Below, in pieces: positions 48,162 to 56,565 of a stretch of 64,000 nucleotides of DNA. The notes below the pieces were generated by a model that was given only the letters and a program-made list of their open reading frames with translations, made no database searches and had not been told where the DNA came from. Numbering within the stretch: position 1 is the first letter of the stretch; each line of letters opens with the position of its first letter. Origin of the DNA: Opitutia bacterium (GTDB lineage Bacteria; Verrucomicrobiota; Verrucomicrobiia; Opitutales; T3Sed10-336); assembly GCA_003566885.1 (NCBI GenBank), contig PXBO01000010.1:1-64000 (forward strand), in the 5' to 3' direction. The position numbers and the translations under genes were made by a program.

Positions 48162-49004
48162 TTAAAGTTTGTCGCGATAGGCCTTGCCCCGGTCAAGAAA
48201 GTGGCGGGCCAAATAGTAATCCTCGTTGGCGAGGGCGGTTTGGAAGCCGTGAAGCTCGTCCTGATAAGCTCGCAGCGCCCGCAGGATCTCGGACCGGTTT
48301 TGCTGCAGGATTTCCCGCCACATCTCGGTGTTGCCTGCGGCGACCCGGGTGGTGTCGCGCAAACCGGCGCCGCCGAATTTGATCCACGACGAATCCTTGA
48401 GGCCGAGAAAACTGCACAGGGTCGATGCGATGACATGCGGCAAGTGACTGATGTGGGCGACGATCTCGTCGTGCTCCTCCGGATTCATGGTCATGACATC
48501 CGCCTCCAGGGCTCGCCAAAAGGCGACCACCCGCTCGGCCGCCTCGGGATCGCTTTCCTCCAGGGGGGTGACGAAACAAGGCCGGCGAACGAACAGATCG
48601 TCCCGGGCATGCTCCATCCCCGACTTTTCCGACCCGGCCATGGGATGGGAACCGATAAATCGTCCCTTATCCCCGATCAGGTGATGGCTCTTGCGGCAGA
48701 TGAGACTTTTTACGCTCCCGACATCCGTCACGATCGCGCCGGGCGGCAAACTGTCACGAATCGCTCCCACCAGCTCCGGAATCCGTTCGACCGGAGTGCA
48801 GACGATCGTGAGCTCCGCTTCCCGGCAGGCCTCTTGCGGGGCCGAAAAGACGCTGTCGCACCAGGCGGCCTCCTGCAACTGCAGGCGGGCCTCCGGCCGC
48901 CGGGCCCAGACGGAGATCTTGTCGGCCACCCCGTGCTTCCGCACCGCCTGAGCCAATGAGGCGCCTAGCAACCCGGGAGCGAGTATGGAAATCTGTTGAA
49001 ACAC
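48162..49004 (-). CDS. tyrA: prephenate dehydrogenase
   Basis: 280 residues from the GTG at 49004 (VFQQISILAPGLLGASLAQA), chosen because the Rossmann fold starts right there; the ORF extends 13 codons further upstream. NAD loop APGLLGASLAQAVRKHG, then ELTIVCTPVERIPELVGAIR, ATDVGSVKS-like VTDVGSVKSLI, FIGSHPMAGSEKSGMEHA (catalytic His) and HDEIVAHISHLPHVIASTL. Oxidatively decarboxylates prephenate towards tyrosine. Upstream gene of the tyrA-aroA pair. No ACT regulatory domain is visible. Confidence 0.93.
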   Translation of the reverse strand: MFQQISILAPGLLGASLAQAVRKHGVADKISVWARRPEARLQLQEAAWCDSVFSAPQEACREAELTIVCTPVERIPELVGAIRDSLPPGAIVTDVGSVKSLICRKSHHLIGDKGRFIGSHPMAGSEKSGMEHARDDLFVRRPCFVTPLEESDPEAAERVVAFWRALEADVMTMNPEEHDEIVAHISHLPHVIASTLCSFLGLKDSSWIKFGGAGLRDTTRVAAGNTEMWREILQQNRSEILRALRAYQDELHGFQTALANEDYYLARHFLDRGKAYRDKL

Positions 49005-49174
49005 TATTTCGCGGATTTTTCGCGGCGCATGAAAGGAATGCACTGTCCCGATGCTGCGGCCGCCTATTATATGCGGTGATGATATTCCGTGAGCGTTCTT
49101 GAAATCAATGCAAACGAAATGCTATTATGTTGTCTTTTAGCCTTTGAATCTTTTTTTACGGTCACAGGAGCGAA

Positions 49175-50905
49175 ATGCCCTATAAGAAAACCATAAGCAA
49201 GCGAGAGAAGCTCAGGCGAGGAGCCTATGTTTTTTTCTTTTCCGTCATCATCGGAGTAATCGGATTTATTTTCTACCTGATCTTCGAGCCCGGAGGCGGC
49301 CCCCGGGGACCGGTTGGCGCTCAAATCGAAGCGGCCGCGCCGGGAGAGCGTCAAGCTCTGATGGAGGAAAGCCGCGAACTCGAAGCCCGTTTCCGGCAAA
49401 TGATCTCGGATGAAGAGCCGCCGAACGAAGACGCCATTGCGCTCCTGCGCCGAGCCTACGATAACCAGCGTCGCGCTCTGGTCAACCACCCGACCGCCCC
49501 CCAGGAGGAACGCAATCGTCTGGATCGCCTGCAACGGGATTTGACGGAATTCGAGGGCGCCTACCTGGGAAGCCGCGTGGCGACCCTGCGGGAAGAAGCC
49601 GCCAACCTCCGCGCCGAAGGCGACTTCGATGGCGCCATCCTTCTCCTGCAGGAAGCCCAGGAAGCGCAGGAACGCATCAACAGGGAAATGCGAAACTCCC
49701 CGCACGCCTCCACCGCCGCCGCCACCTCACTCGCCCGGGACATCGTCAATTGGCGGGCCGAACCGCTGGTTCGCCTCAGCCGGGAATCCGAGGACCTGGC
49801 ACGGACCGCGGTGCGCGAGGAACGTTGGGCGGAGGCGCTGGAGTATTTCACCGATGCCCGTGACGCCCAGGTCAGAATCAACGAGGAGTTTGCCCGGACC
49901 CCGTTTGTCAATCGCGGCCGCGTGACCAGTCTCGAATCGGAAATCGCCGACCTCCGCACCCAGGAAATCCGCGCGACCATCAATACCAGCCGGGAATCGG
50001 GTTCCCGACTGCTGGACGAAGGTTCCTTCGCCGCCGCTGCCGAGCACTTCGCCGAGGCCGCCGGTCGTCAACGAGAACTCAATCGCGAGTTCCCCGGGAG
50101 CCGATTCGCCTCCAGCGCCGCGCTGCGCGAATTGGAAGCGGCCCGGGAAACCGCCCTCAGCGGCGATCTGGCGAACCAACTGAACACCGCCGTAACCGCG
50201 CTGGAAAACAGCCTCCGCAACTGGCGCGGAACCGAAGCCCGGCAACACTTGAACACCGCTCGCACCGCCAGTGAAAGGCTGCGGGCCGATTACCCGCTGA
50301 GCGAGTTCCACGACGAAAACCTGGCCTTCCGCATCACCTACCTGGACAGCCTGCGCGACCGCCTGCCGGGACTCCTGGAAGGAATCAGCCAAAACCTGCG
50401 GCCGGTTCCGGAACACCCCGGCAGCGCCATTTTCGCCCGGGAAGTCTCCCAGGAACTCTACCGCGACGTGATGAACCGCAATCCCAGCCGCCAGATCGGC
50501 GAGCGATTGCCGGTGGACTCGGTCAACTGGGACGAAGCCGTCGAATTCTGTCGCCGCCTGTCCTGGGTGCTGGCCCGGGAGGTCCGTTTGCCCACGCGGG
50601 AGGAATTCCTCGCCGCGGCAACCGAAGGCGAAGTCGCCGCCGGCCTGGCCTGGCACCTGTCCAACAGCAACGGAGAATCGCAGCCTACAGGAACCCGCGA
50701 CCCCAACGAGCACGGGATCCACGACCTTTGGGGCAACGTCGCCGAATGGCTCCAGCCCGCGGTGAACCGGCGCGCTCCGGTGGCGGGCGGCAGCTACGAC
50801 GACAACCTGGCGGATCTGACCGAGCCGCCGATCGAACAGGTGGACACCAATCAGCGCTCGCGTTCCATCGGCTTCCGCTTCGTGGTGGAAACGGAAGAGG
50901 ATTAG
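49175..50905 (+). CDS. membrane-anchored helical repeat protein with FGE-like C-terminal domain
   Basis: 576 residues with a good ribosome binding site (AGGAG 5 nt before the ATG). One transmembrane helix (about 17-38, YVFFFSVIIGVIGFIFYLIF) is followed by roughly 350 residues of Glu/Arg/Ala-rich helices that look like coiled-coil or TPR-type repeats (RLSRESEDLARTAVREERWA, EALEYFTDARDAQVRINEEF; EHFAEAAGRQRELNREFPGS). The C-terminus (about 405-576) is FGE-sulfatase-like: VDSVNWDEAVEFCRRLSWV, VRLPTREEFLAAATEGEV, GIHDLWGNVAEWLQP, VAGGSYDD, RSIGFRFV. The catalytic Cys pair is absent, so a binding role is likelier than enzymatic. Confidence 0.78.
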   Translation: MPYKKTISKREKLRRGAYVFFFSVIIGVIGFIFYLIFEPGGGPRGPVGAQIEAAAPGERQALMEESRELEARFRQMISDEEPPNEDAIALLRRAYDNQRRALVNHPTAPQEERNRLDRLQRDLTEFEGAYLGSRVATLREEAANLRAEGDFDGAILLLQEAQEAQERINREMRNSPHASTAAATSLARDIVNWRAEPLVRLSRESEDLARTAVREERWAEALEYFTDARDAQVRINEEFARTPFVNRGRVTSLESEIADLRTQEIRATINTSRESGSRLLDEGSFAAAAEHFAEAAGRQRELNREFPGSRFASSAALRELEAARETALSGDLANQLNTAVTALENSLRNWRGTEARQHLNTARTASERLRADYPLSEFHDENLAFRITYLDSLRDRLPGLLEGISQNLRPVPEHPGSAIFAREVSQELYRDVMNRNPSRQIGERLPVDSVNWDEAVEFCRRLSWVLAREVRLPTREEFLAAATEGEVAAGLAWHLSNSNGESQPTGTRDPNEHGIHDLWGNVAEWLQPAVNRRAPVAGGSYDDNLADLTEPPIEQVDTNQRSRSIGFRFVVETEED

Positions 50906-50939
50906 TACGGGATCTGCGACGATTTTTCTCAAATGGGCG

Positions 50940-50970
50940 TTGACAGGCCCGGGGGGCGGGGTTCTATTGT
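50940..50970 (+). promoter_or_regulatory. predicted promoter of rpmJ-rpmE2
   Basis: TTGACA at 50940-50945 and TATTGT at 50965-50970 (19-nt spacer, or TCTATT with 17). The predicted transcript starts only about 3 nt before the rpmJ ATG, again nearly leaderless. A Zur box was not recognised by eye. Confidence 0.45.
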
Positions 50971-50979
50971 CGACCCTTT

Positions 50980-51105
50980 ATGAAAGTCGTAACATCACTG
51001 AAATCCGTAAAAAGCCGTCATCCCGGTTGCCAGGTTGTGCGCCGTCGCGGCAAGGTTTACGTCATCAATAAACTGAATCCTCGATTCAAAGCCCGCCAGA
51101 GGTAA
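50980..51105 (+). CDS. rpmJ: 50S ribosomal protein L36, zinc-independent type
   Basis: 41 residues, too short for the ORF track: [20 protein letters not shown], then [21 protein letters not shown]. The length and the [20 protein letters not shown] pattern are those of the C-minus paralogue: the four zinc ligands of the classic 37-residue L36 are reduced to one Cys. Part of the large ribosomal subunit. It precedes the zinc-free L31 gene by 22 nt and probably shares its transcript. Confidence 0.93.
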   Translation: MKVVTSLKSVKSRHPGCQVVRRRGKVYVINKLNPRFKARQR

Positions 51106-51127
51106 GGCAACCACCGACTTTTTTGCT

Positions 51128-51382
51128 GTGAAAAAGGATATTCATCCCACCCTGAACCACGTCGCTTTTGTCGACGTCGCTTCCGGAAAACGATTTCTCA
51201 CTCGCTCCGTAGCCCGTTCACCGCGCAAAGAGAGCATTGACGGCGTGGAACACTTCGTGATCCTTCGGGACATCACCTCCGATTCCCATCCGGCCTACAC
51301 CGGAGAAAAGCGTATGGTGGACTCCGCCGGCCGCGTGGAGAAATTCGAGAAGAAATTCCGCCGCGTCCGTCGCAAGGACTGA
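51128..51382 (+). CDS. rpmE2: 50S ribosomal protein L31 type B, zinc-independent
   Basis: 84 residues starting at a GTG (MKKDIHPTLNHVAFVDVASG). Type B L31 lacks the C-x-x-C zinc motif and has the long form with RDITSDSHPAYTGEKRMVDS and GRVEKFEKKFRRV. In bacteria with both forms, type B replaces the zinc form when zinc is scarce. Directly follows L36 C-minus, strengthening that reading. A very strong terminator ends the unit. Confidence 0.95.
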   Translation: MKKDIHPTLNHVAFVDVASGKRFLTRSVARSPRKESIDGVEHFVILRDITSDSHPAYTGEKRMVDSAGRVEKFEKKFRRVRRKD

Positions 51383-51404
51383 CCCCGGCTTTAGCCGTTT
51401 CGAA

Positions 51405-51440
51405 CGAAAAAGCCTTCCCGAAATCGGGAAGGCTTTTTCG
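51405..51440 (+). terminator. intrinsic terminator after rpmE2
   Basis: CGAAAAAGCCTTCCCG-AAAT-CGGGAAGGCTTTTTCG, 16-bp perfect arms with A- and T-runs, so it can work for both this operon and the convergent DUF1015 gene. Confidence 0.92.
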
Positions 51441-51497
51441 TGTTTGACCGAGTGGCACAGTCCGCCTCCGCACCGGGCGAGAGGACGGGATCCTCCC

Positions 51498-52739
51498 TCA
51501 GTCCAAGGTGTGGACCACCAGGCCGCTGCGCAGCTTGGGTTCGAACCAGGTGGTTTTGGGCGGCATGATGTTGCCGGTGTCGGCGATGGTCATCAATTGT
51601 GGCATGGTGACCGGGTACAGCGCGAAGGCGACCTTCATCTCTCCGCTGTCCACTCTTCGTTCGAGTTCCTCCATTCCGCGGATGCCGCCTACGAAATCGA
51701 TTCGTTTATCAGTCCGCAAATCGCGAATCCCCAGAATTTCATCCAGGACGTGTTTCGACAGGGCGGTGACATCGAGTGCCCCAATGGGGTCGTTGCCGTA
51801 GGCTTCCGGACGGGCCTTCAGGGCATACCACCTGCCCTCCAGGTACATGCCGAAGGTTCGGGGCTTTTCCGGTTTGGCGGGCCCCGGCCGGACCTCTTCC
51901 ACATCGAAAAAGGCGCGCAGCTTTTCCAGCAAGGCCGGAGCCTCGAGACCGTTGAGGTCTTTGACCACCCGGTTGTAGTCGATGATGTTCAATTGGTTGT
52001 CCGGAAAGAGCACCGCCATGAAAAAGTTGTACTCCTCATCGCCGGTGTGCCCCGGATTATTCTTCCGCTTTTCCGCGCCCACCAGGGCGGCCGCGGCGGT
52101 GCGGTGGTGTCCGTCGGCCACATAAAACGCCGGCACTTTGGCGAACAACTCCTCCAGGCGCCCGATGGTCGGATCGTGATCGATCAGCCAGAACCGGTGC
52201 CCGAACCCGTCGTCGGCGACAAAATCGTACTCCGGCTCCCCCTCGACCACTACGCTGACGATACGATCGATTTCATCCACCGCCGGATAAGTGAAAAAGA
52301 CCGGCTCGGCATTCGCGTTGGTCACCCGCACGTGTTTCATCCGGTCTTCTTCCTTGTCCTTGCGCGTGAGTTCGTGTTTTTTGATCACCTCGTTGAGGTA
52401 ATCCTCCACCGCGGCGCAGCCGACAATGCCGTACTGGGTCCGTTCGCCCCAGGTCTGGGCGTACACGTAGTACATACGCTTGGGATCGCGGACCAGGAAT
52501 CCCTGGTCGACAAACCGGCGAAAGTTCTCCCTCGCCTTGGTGTAAACCGCCTCGGAGTAATGGTCCGTATCCTCCGGCAGTTCGATCTCCGGCTTGACCA
52601 CGCGCAGAAAACTGTGCGGGTTGTCGCCGGCTTCAAGACGCGCTTCCTCCGAATCGAGGACATCGTACGGGCGCGAAGCGAGCGCCTGGACCAAATTCTG
52701 CGGCGGCCGGTAGCCCTGGAATGGTTTCAAAATAGCCAT
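51498..52739 (-). CDS. DUF1015 family protein
   Basis: 413 residues from MAILKPFQGYRPPQNLVQAL. The family hallmarks are PFQGYRPP at the start, ASRPYDVLDSEEARLEAGDN, NPHSFLRVVKPEIELPEDTD, YYVYAQTWGERTQYGIVGCA, FYVADGHHRTAAAALVG (the DGHHR signature), and KVAFALYPVTMPQLMTIADT near the end. The DGHHR motif recalls ParB/sulfiredoxin-like nucleotide-binding sites, and some relatives are proposed kinases; the role in bacteria is not settled. Divergent from the ThyX-like gene. Confidence 0.92.
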   Translation of the reverse strand: MAILKPFQGYRPPQNLVQALASRPYDVLDSEEARLEAGDNPHSFLRVVKPEIELPEDTDHYSEAVYTKARENFRRFVDQGFLVRDPKRMYYVYAQTWGERTQYGIVGCAAVEDYLNEVIKKHELTRKDKEEDRMKHVRVTNANAEPVFFTYPAVDEIDRIVSVVVEGEPEYDFVADDGFGHRFWLIDHDPTIGRLEELFAKVPAFYVADGHHRTAAAALVGAEKRKNNPGHTGDEEYNFFMAVLFPDNQLNIIDYNRVVKDLNGLEAPALLEKLRAFFDVEEVRPGPAKPEKPRTFGMYLEGRWYALKARPEAYGNDPIGALDVTALSKHVLDEILGIRDLRTDKRIDFVGGIRGMEELERRVDSGEMKVAFALYPVTMPQLMTIADTGNIMPPKTTWFEPKLRSGLVVHTLD

Positions 52740-52870
52740 AATTGTCTCTGGTGCAAAAACGACCACTTTTCCGGCAGGCGACTGGTCAAGGCAAGAAGAA
52801 AGGGCCTTTCATTTTTTGCTTGGGATCGCCGCCCAAGGGAATCATTGATGGAGCTTTCGCCTTTACCGCC

Positions 52871-54217
52871 ATGAACGTCACCGGTCTCGCCATCGTCCCA
52901 CCGCCAGACGCCTCCGCCATGCCGCGCGTCACACCGGAGTTGCTCGCCTCGGTGCTGGCCCGTTACTCCCGCAGCAACGACGGGCTGCAAGCCATCCTGG
53001 CCAAAGTCGACCTCGACGACCCGGATGCCTCCATCGACCGGATCCTTCGTTTTGTCGACTACGGTCACGCATCCATCGGCGGTCTTACCGGCGGCATTGC
53101 AATGGCGGTGGACGACGTTTCCATGTGGCTGGCCTACAAGATGTTCGAGATAGCGCAAATGGCCGATGGCCAGGAGTCGAGCACGCGCTACATCACCATG
53201 AGTTCGACCAACCTTCCGCAACCGGACGAGATAGGTTTGCCGCCGGAATTGGCCGACGAATGGACCGGATTAATGGCGGCTTCGTTCGAGGCCTACACCG
53301 AAGAGTACAGGCGCCTGGACCGGCTGGCGGAGGAGAACCCCGATGTGGTCCGGTACCCCGAAGATTCCAAACCGGCATTGATCCGGCGCTTGCGCAAGAA
53401 TTTCGCCTTGGATCGCGCCCGCTATTTCGTGCCGTTCGCCACCCGCACCAACCTCGCCCTGGTCATGTCCTCTCGCATGTGGGCGGAAACGGTCAAACAC
53501 CTGGATTCCCTGCCCCAACCGGAAGCCCGTCGCGCGGCGGAACTGCTGCGGAACGAACTGGAGAAAATCTCTCCCCGCCTGATGCGCCACAGTCGGCGCG
53601 ATACTTCGTTCGCCGCCCAGGCGGAGGCGGACCTGGAGTACAGTTTCGAAACCGGACTCGCCGGCCTGTCCCCGGATCACCTGTCCGATCAGGTCTGGGT
53701 TAAAACCGACGCCGACGCGCCCCCCTTTCTGCCGGAAACCCAGAGCACGGTCAACGCCCTCCGCGACCGCACCAACCGTTACAGCCGGGTGGGACGCGCG
53801 CTGCGACGGATGCGCGTGACCTTTGCCTGGAACAACCTGGCCGTCGCCGAACTGCGCGATCTGAACCGTCACCGCACCGGTCACCGCTTTACCCCGCTCG
53901 TCCAGCACGGATTTTATTTGCCTCCCGAAATCGACGCCGCGCGGCACCGACAGCTCCTGGAACGCCAAACCAACCTGTTGAAACGTCTTTTGGAGATGGG
54001 CTCCCCGGCCTACCCCTACGCCCTGTTGCTCGGCAGCCAAACTCCCTTCGAACACAGCACCCAGGCGGACAAGTTCGTGTATGAAGCGGAGTTGCGCACG
54101 GGCATGGGCGCTCATTTCCGCTACGCCGAACACCTCGGCGCCGCGTTGAGGGAGTTCTACAAGTCGGTTCCGGAAGTCCAACCCTGGGTGCAGGAAGGAA
54201 AGGCCGAACCGGAGTGA
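52871..54217 (+). CDS. double-domain ThyX-like (FAD-dependent thymidylate synthase family) protein
   Basis: 447 residues from MNVTGLAIVPPPDASAMPRV. The ORF starts earlier, but the preceding residues look like leader. Normal ThyX is about 220-250 residues with one RHRxxSxNExSxRY motif. Here the first half has FVDYGHASIGGLTGGIAMAV and MADGQESSTRYITMSS, keeping the E-x-S-x-R-Y end without the RHR. The second half has ELRDLNRHRTGHRFTPLVQH, keeping RHR without the Glu/Ser. So the motif is split over two ThyX-type halves. It may be a functional variant or a divergent paralogue. dTMP synthesis is inference. Confidence 0.75.
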   Translation: MNVTGLAIVPPPDASAMPRVTPELLASVLARYSRSNDGLQAILAKVDLDDPDASIDRILRFVDYGHASIGGLTGGIAMAVDDVSMWLAYKMFEIAQMADGQESSTRYITMSSTNLPQPDEIGLPPELADEWTGLMAASFEAYTEEYRRLDRLAEENPDVVRYPEDSKPALIRRLRKNFALDRARYFVPFATRTNLALVMSSRMWAETVKHLDSLPQPEARRAAELLRNELEKISPRLMRHSRRDTSFAAQAEADLEYSFETGLAGLSPDHLSDQVWVKTDADAPPFLPETQSTVNALRDRTNRYSRVGRALRRMRVTFAWNNLAVAELRDLNRHRTGHRFTPLVQHGFYLPPEIDAARHRQLLERQTNLLKRLLEMGSPAYPYALLLGSQTPFEHSTQADKFVYEAELRTGMGAHFRYAEHLGAALREFYKSVPEVQPWVQEGKAEPE

Positions 54218-54269
54218 TCCCACCGCAAAGGCTTGATCTCGGAGTGATTTTCTCTCTAATCACCTGATC

Positions 54270-54830
54270 ATGCCTTTCCACGCGGTTTATTCTTTCGGGT
54301 TCTGTGCCATGTTGCTGCTCGCGCCATCGCTTCTGTCGGCTCGCGATATCACCCAGCCGGATTATTCCAGCCGCGTACCTTTCGAAGGCGACCGTCTTTC
54401 CGCGCCGTCGAAAACCTTTGAGCGTAACTCCGCCATTGCCGAAAAACGATTCCCGGTAACCGAGTGGCACGCCCGCTACAGCACGATCGGCCGCCAGCGC
54501 GCCAACATCGAAATGACGGCCCGCGAACGCGAAGTTCTGGCTCACCGCACGCTCTCCTTTGACCGGATCACCCCCTCGGTGTCCCGATTCGACGGACGAC
54601 AGGCCTACCTGCGGAATTTGGACGACGTCGAACGCTCGGTGGACGGTCGCGTCCTGGAGGACGCCAGGGTTCGACGCTTCGATGGCCCCATGCGGGAAAT
54701 TCAGGCCGATCTGGGCGGGAGTGAAGATCTCTCCCTGGGTGACCTGAACCGGTTTTTTTATATGCGAAACCGCCCCGGCGCCGATGGCTCCGGACCTCCG
54801 CCGGTCCAACAACCCGGCGGCGGCCAATAG
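54270..54830 (+). CDS. secreted protein of unknown function
   Basis: 186 residues. Signal peptide MPFHAVYSFGFCAMLLLAPS ending at LSA. The mature part is highly charged and Arg-rich (EKRFPVTEWHARYSTIGRQR, AREREVLAHRTLSFDRITPS, DVERSVDGRVLEDARVRRFD), apparently helical, and ends in a Pro/Gly-rich tail (GPPPVQQPGGGQ). No family recognised. Follows the ThyX-like gene after 52 nt and may be co-transcribed. Probably periplasmic. Confidence 0.65.
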   Translation: MPFHAVYSFGFCAMLLLAPSLLSARDITQPDYSSRVPFEGDRLSAPSKTFERNSAIAEKRFPVTEWHARYSTIGRQRANIEMTAREREVLAHRTLSFDRITPSVSRFDGRQAYLRNLDDVERSVDGRVLEDARVRRFDGPMREIQADLGGSEDLSLGDLNRFFYMRNRPGADGSGPPPVQQPGGGQ

Positions 54831-54965
54831 CGCAACCGATTCCGGTATCGGCGGGATCCGCGACGGAGTCGGGGGGTACAGGCGCTTGTCCCGAAACCGC
54901 CTGCCGGCGGAAACGATGGAGCGTTGCCCGCCAAATCTTTGGTATAAGCCTAAAGGGAGAATCCG

Positions 54966-56495
54966 CTAACCGGCCTCTGCCGGCGGCTCGAGGCCTTTAG
55001 TTTGCGGCCCCCGCGATAACTCCTGCGCGGGGGTGTGCAGGAAGGCGTGGAGGCGGGCGGCGGATTGCGGACCGATGCCGTCCACCTCGGCGATTTCGGC
55101 CGGAGTGGCTCGTTTCAGGCGTTGCAGGGAGCGAAACCGGGCCATGACCGCAGCCTTGCGTTTGGGTCCGAGCCCGGGAAAATCGTCGAGCATGGATTCC
55201 CGGATCCTCTTGCTGCGAAGCTCCGCGTTAAAGGTATTCGCAAAGCGGTGGGCCTCGTCGCGAATCCGTTGCAGCAGGCGCAGCGGAGGACTGTTGGAGG
55301 GCAGGTTGAGCGGAGCCCGTTCGTCGGGAAACACAATGGTTTCCTCCCGCTTGGCCAGACCGACCAACGCCGGCGGTTCAAGGTTGAGGACAAAGAACGC
55401 TTTCAGCGAAGCGGTCACCTGCCCGCGTCCCCCGTCGATCACCACCAAATCGGGGAACGGTTTTCCCTCGTCCGCCAATCGCCGGTAGCGTCGACCGACG
55501 ACCTCCTCCATGGCGCGGAAATCGTCGTTCCCCTCGAAGGACCGGATCCGGTAGCGCCGGTATTGGGTTTTGTCCGGGCGGCCGTCGGTAAAACGCACCA
55601 TCGAGGCCACGGAGTAGGTCCCCGAAATATGCGAAATATCGAAACATTCAATTACCCTGGGCGATCGGGACATTCCCAAAACCTCCATGAGTTCGGCCAG
55701 TTCGCCCCCGGGACGAAGCCCCGCCAGCGGGTCGCGGGTAAACTTGCGGGTCTTGAGCAGGGTCTTTTCCAGAGCCAACACCACATCGCGCAGTTCCGCC
55801 GCCTTTTCGTACCGCTGTTTTTCCGCCGCAGACGTCATGTCCGATCGCAGCCGCTCCAACCACTCCCGCGCCTTTCCTTCCAGAAAGGCACAGGCGTTTT
55901 CCACCCGATCACGGTACTCATCCGGCGAGACTTCGTTGGGAAACACCGTCAGTTCGCGCCGAACGTCATCGTACAGGCGATAACGGCCGTCGGGAAGGCG
56001 CGCCGGCGAGGCGTCCGCCAGGATTACGCCGAAACGGCGTCGCAATTCCTCAAGCGTTTTACGCAGGGGGCCGGCGTGAGCGAACGGTCCGAAGTAGCGT
56101 GAACGCTCGTCGGTGCGATTGCGGACCAGCCGGAAACGCGGTATGACCGCCTCCAGATCCACCCGCACCAGGAGAAAACGTTTGTCGTCGGTGAAATCGG
56201 TGTTGTAGCGGGGTTTCCACTCCTTGATCAGGCGGCCCTCGAGGAGGAGCGCCTCAGATTCCGATTTAACCTCGATCACGTCAAAATCCCGGATCATGGA
56301 GATCAGAGCCCGGATTTTCGGTTGGTGGATTCGACTGCGCGATGGTTGGAAATAAGTGGATACGCGTTTTTTGAGATTCTTCGCCTTGCCCACGTAGAGA
56401 ATCGTCCCCAGCCGATCCTTCATGAGATAAACTCCGGGACCGGAAGGCAATTTCCTGACCTTTTCCTTGATTTTGCTGGCGCCGCTCTCTGGCAT
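54966..56495 (-). CDS. uvrC: UvrC-type excinuclease, short form lacking the cysteine cluster
   Basis: 509 residues, about 100 shorter than typical UvrC. The GIY-YIG nuclease (about 15-95) has GPGVYLMKDRLGTILYVGKA and KNLKKRVSTYF. The region after RYFGPF that usually holds four cysteines reads RRRFGVILADASPARLPDGR, with none. The UVR motif is EKQRYEKAAELRDVVLALEK. The RNase H-like nuclease has VIECFDISHISGT, LVVIDGGRGQVTASL and RDEAHRFANTF, followed by twin helix-hairpin-helix (DDFPGLGPKRKAAVMARFRS, AEVDGIGPQSAARLHAFL). Makes the dual incisions in nucleotide excision repair. The segment between UVR and RNase H is also shortened. Confidence 0.9.
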   Translation of the reverse strand: MPESGASKIKEKVRKLPSGPGVYLMKDRLGTILYVGKAKNLKKRVSTYFQPSRSRIHQPKIRALISMIRDFDVIEVKSESEALLLEGRLIKEWKPRYNTDFTDDKRFLLVRVDLEAVIPRFRLVRNRTDERSRYFGPFAHAGPLRKTLEELRRRFGVILADASPARLPDGRYRLYDDVRRELTVFPNEVSPDEYRDRVENACAFLEGKAREWLERLRSDMTSAAEKQRYEKAAELRDVVLALEKTLLKTRKFTRDPLAGLRPGGELAELMEVLGMSRSPRVIECFDISHISGTYSVASMVRFTDGRPDKTQYRRYRIRSFEGNDDFRAMEEVVGRRYRRLADEGKPFPDLVVIDGGRGQVTASLKAFFVLNLEPPALVGLAKREETIVFPDERAPLNLPSNSPPLRLLQRIRDEAHRFANTFNAELRSKRIRESMLDDFPGLGPKRKAAVMARFRSLQRLKRATPAEIAEVDGIGPQSAARLHAFLHTPAQELSRGPQTKGLEPPAEAG

Positions 56496-56565
56496 TTTTC
56501 GGAAACCGATGTATGCTGATTATTGCATTCTTTCAACCCACTCCACCCTGTGACTATATTCAATA

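Noticed and set aside
49727-50932. 401-codon antisense ORF over the FGE-like gene
   Set aside because: Shadow of the forward gene, which has a good ribosome binding site and recognisable domains.
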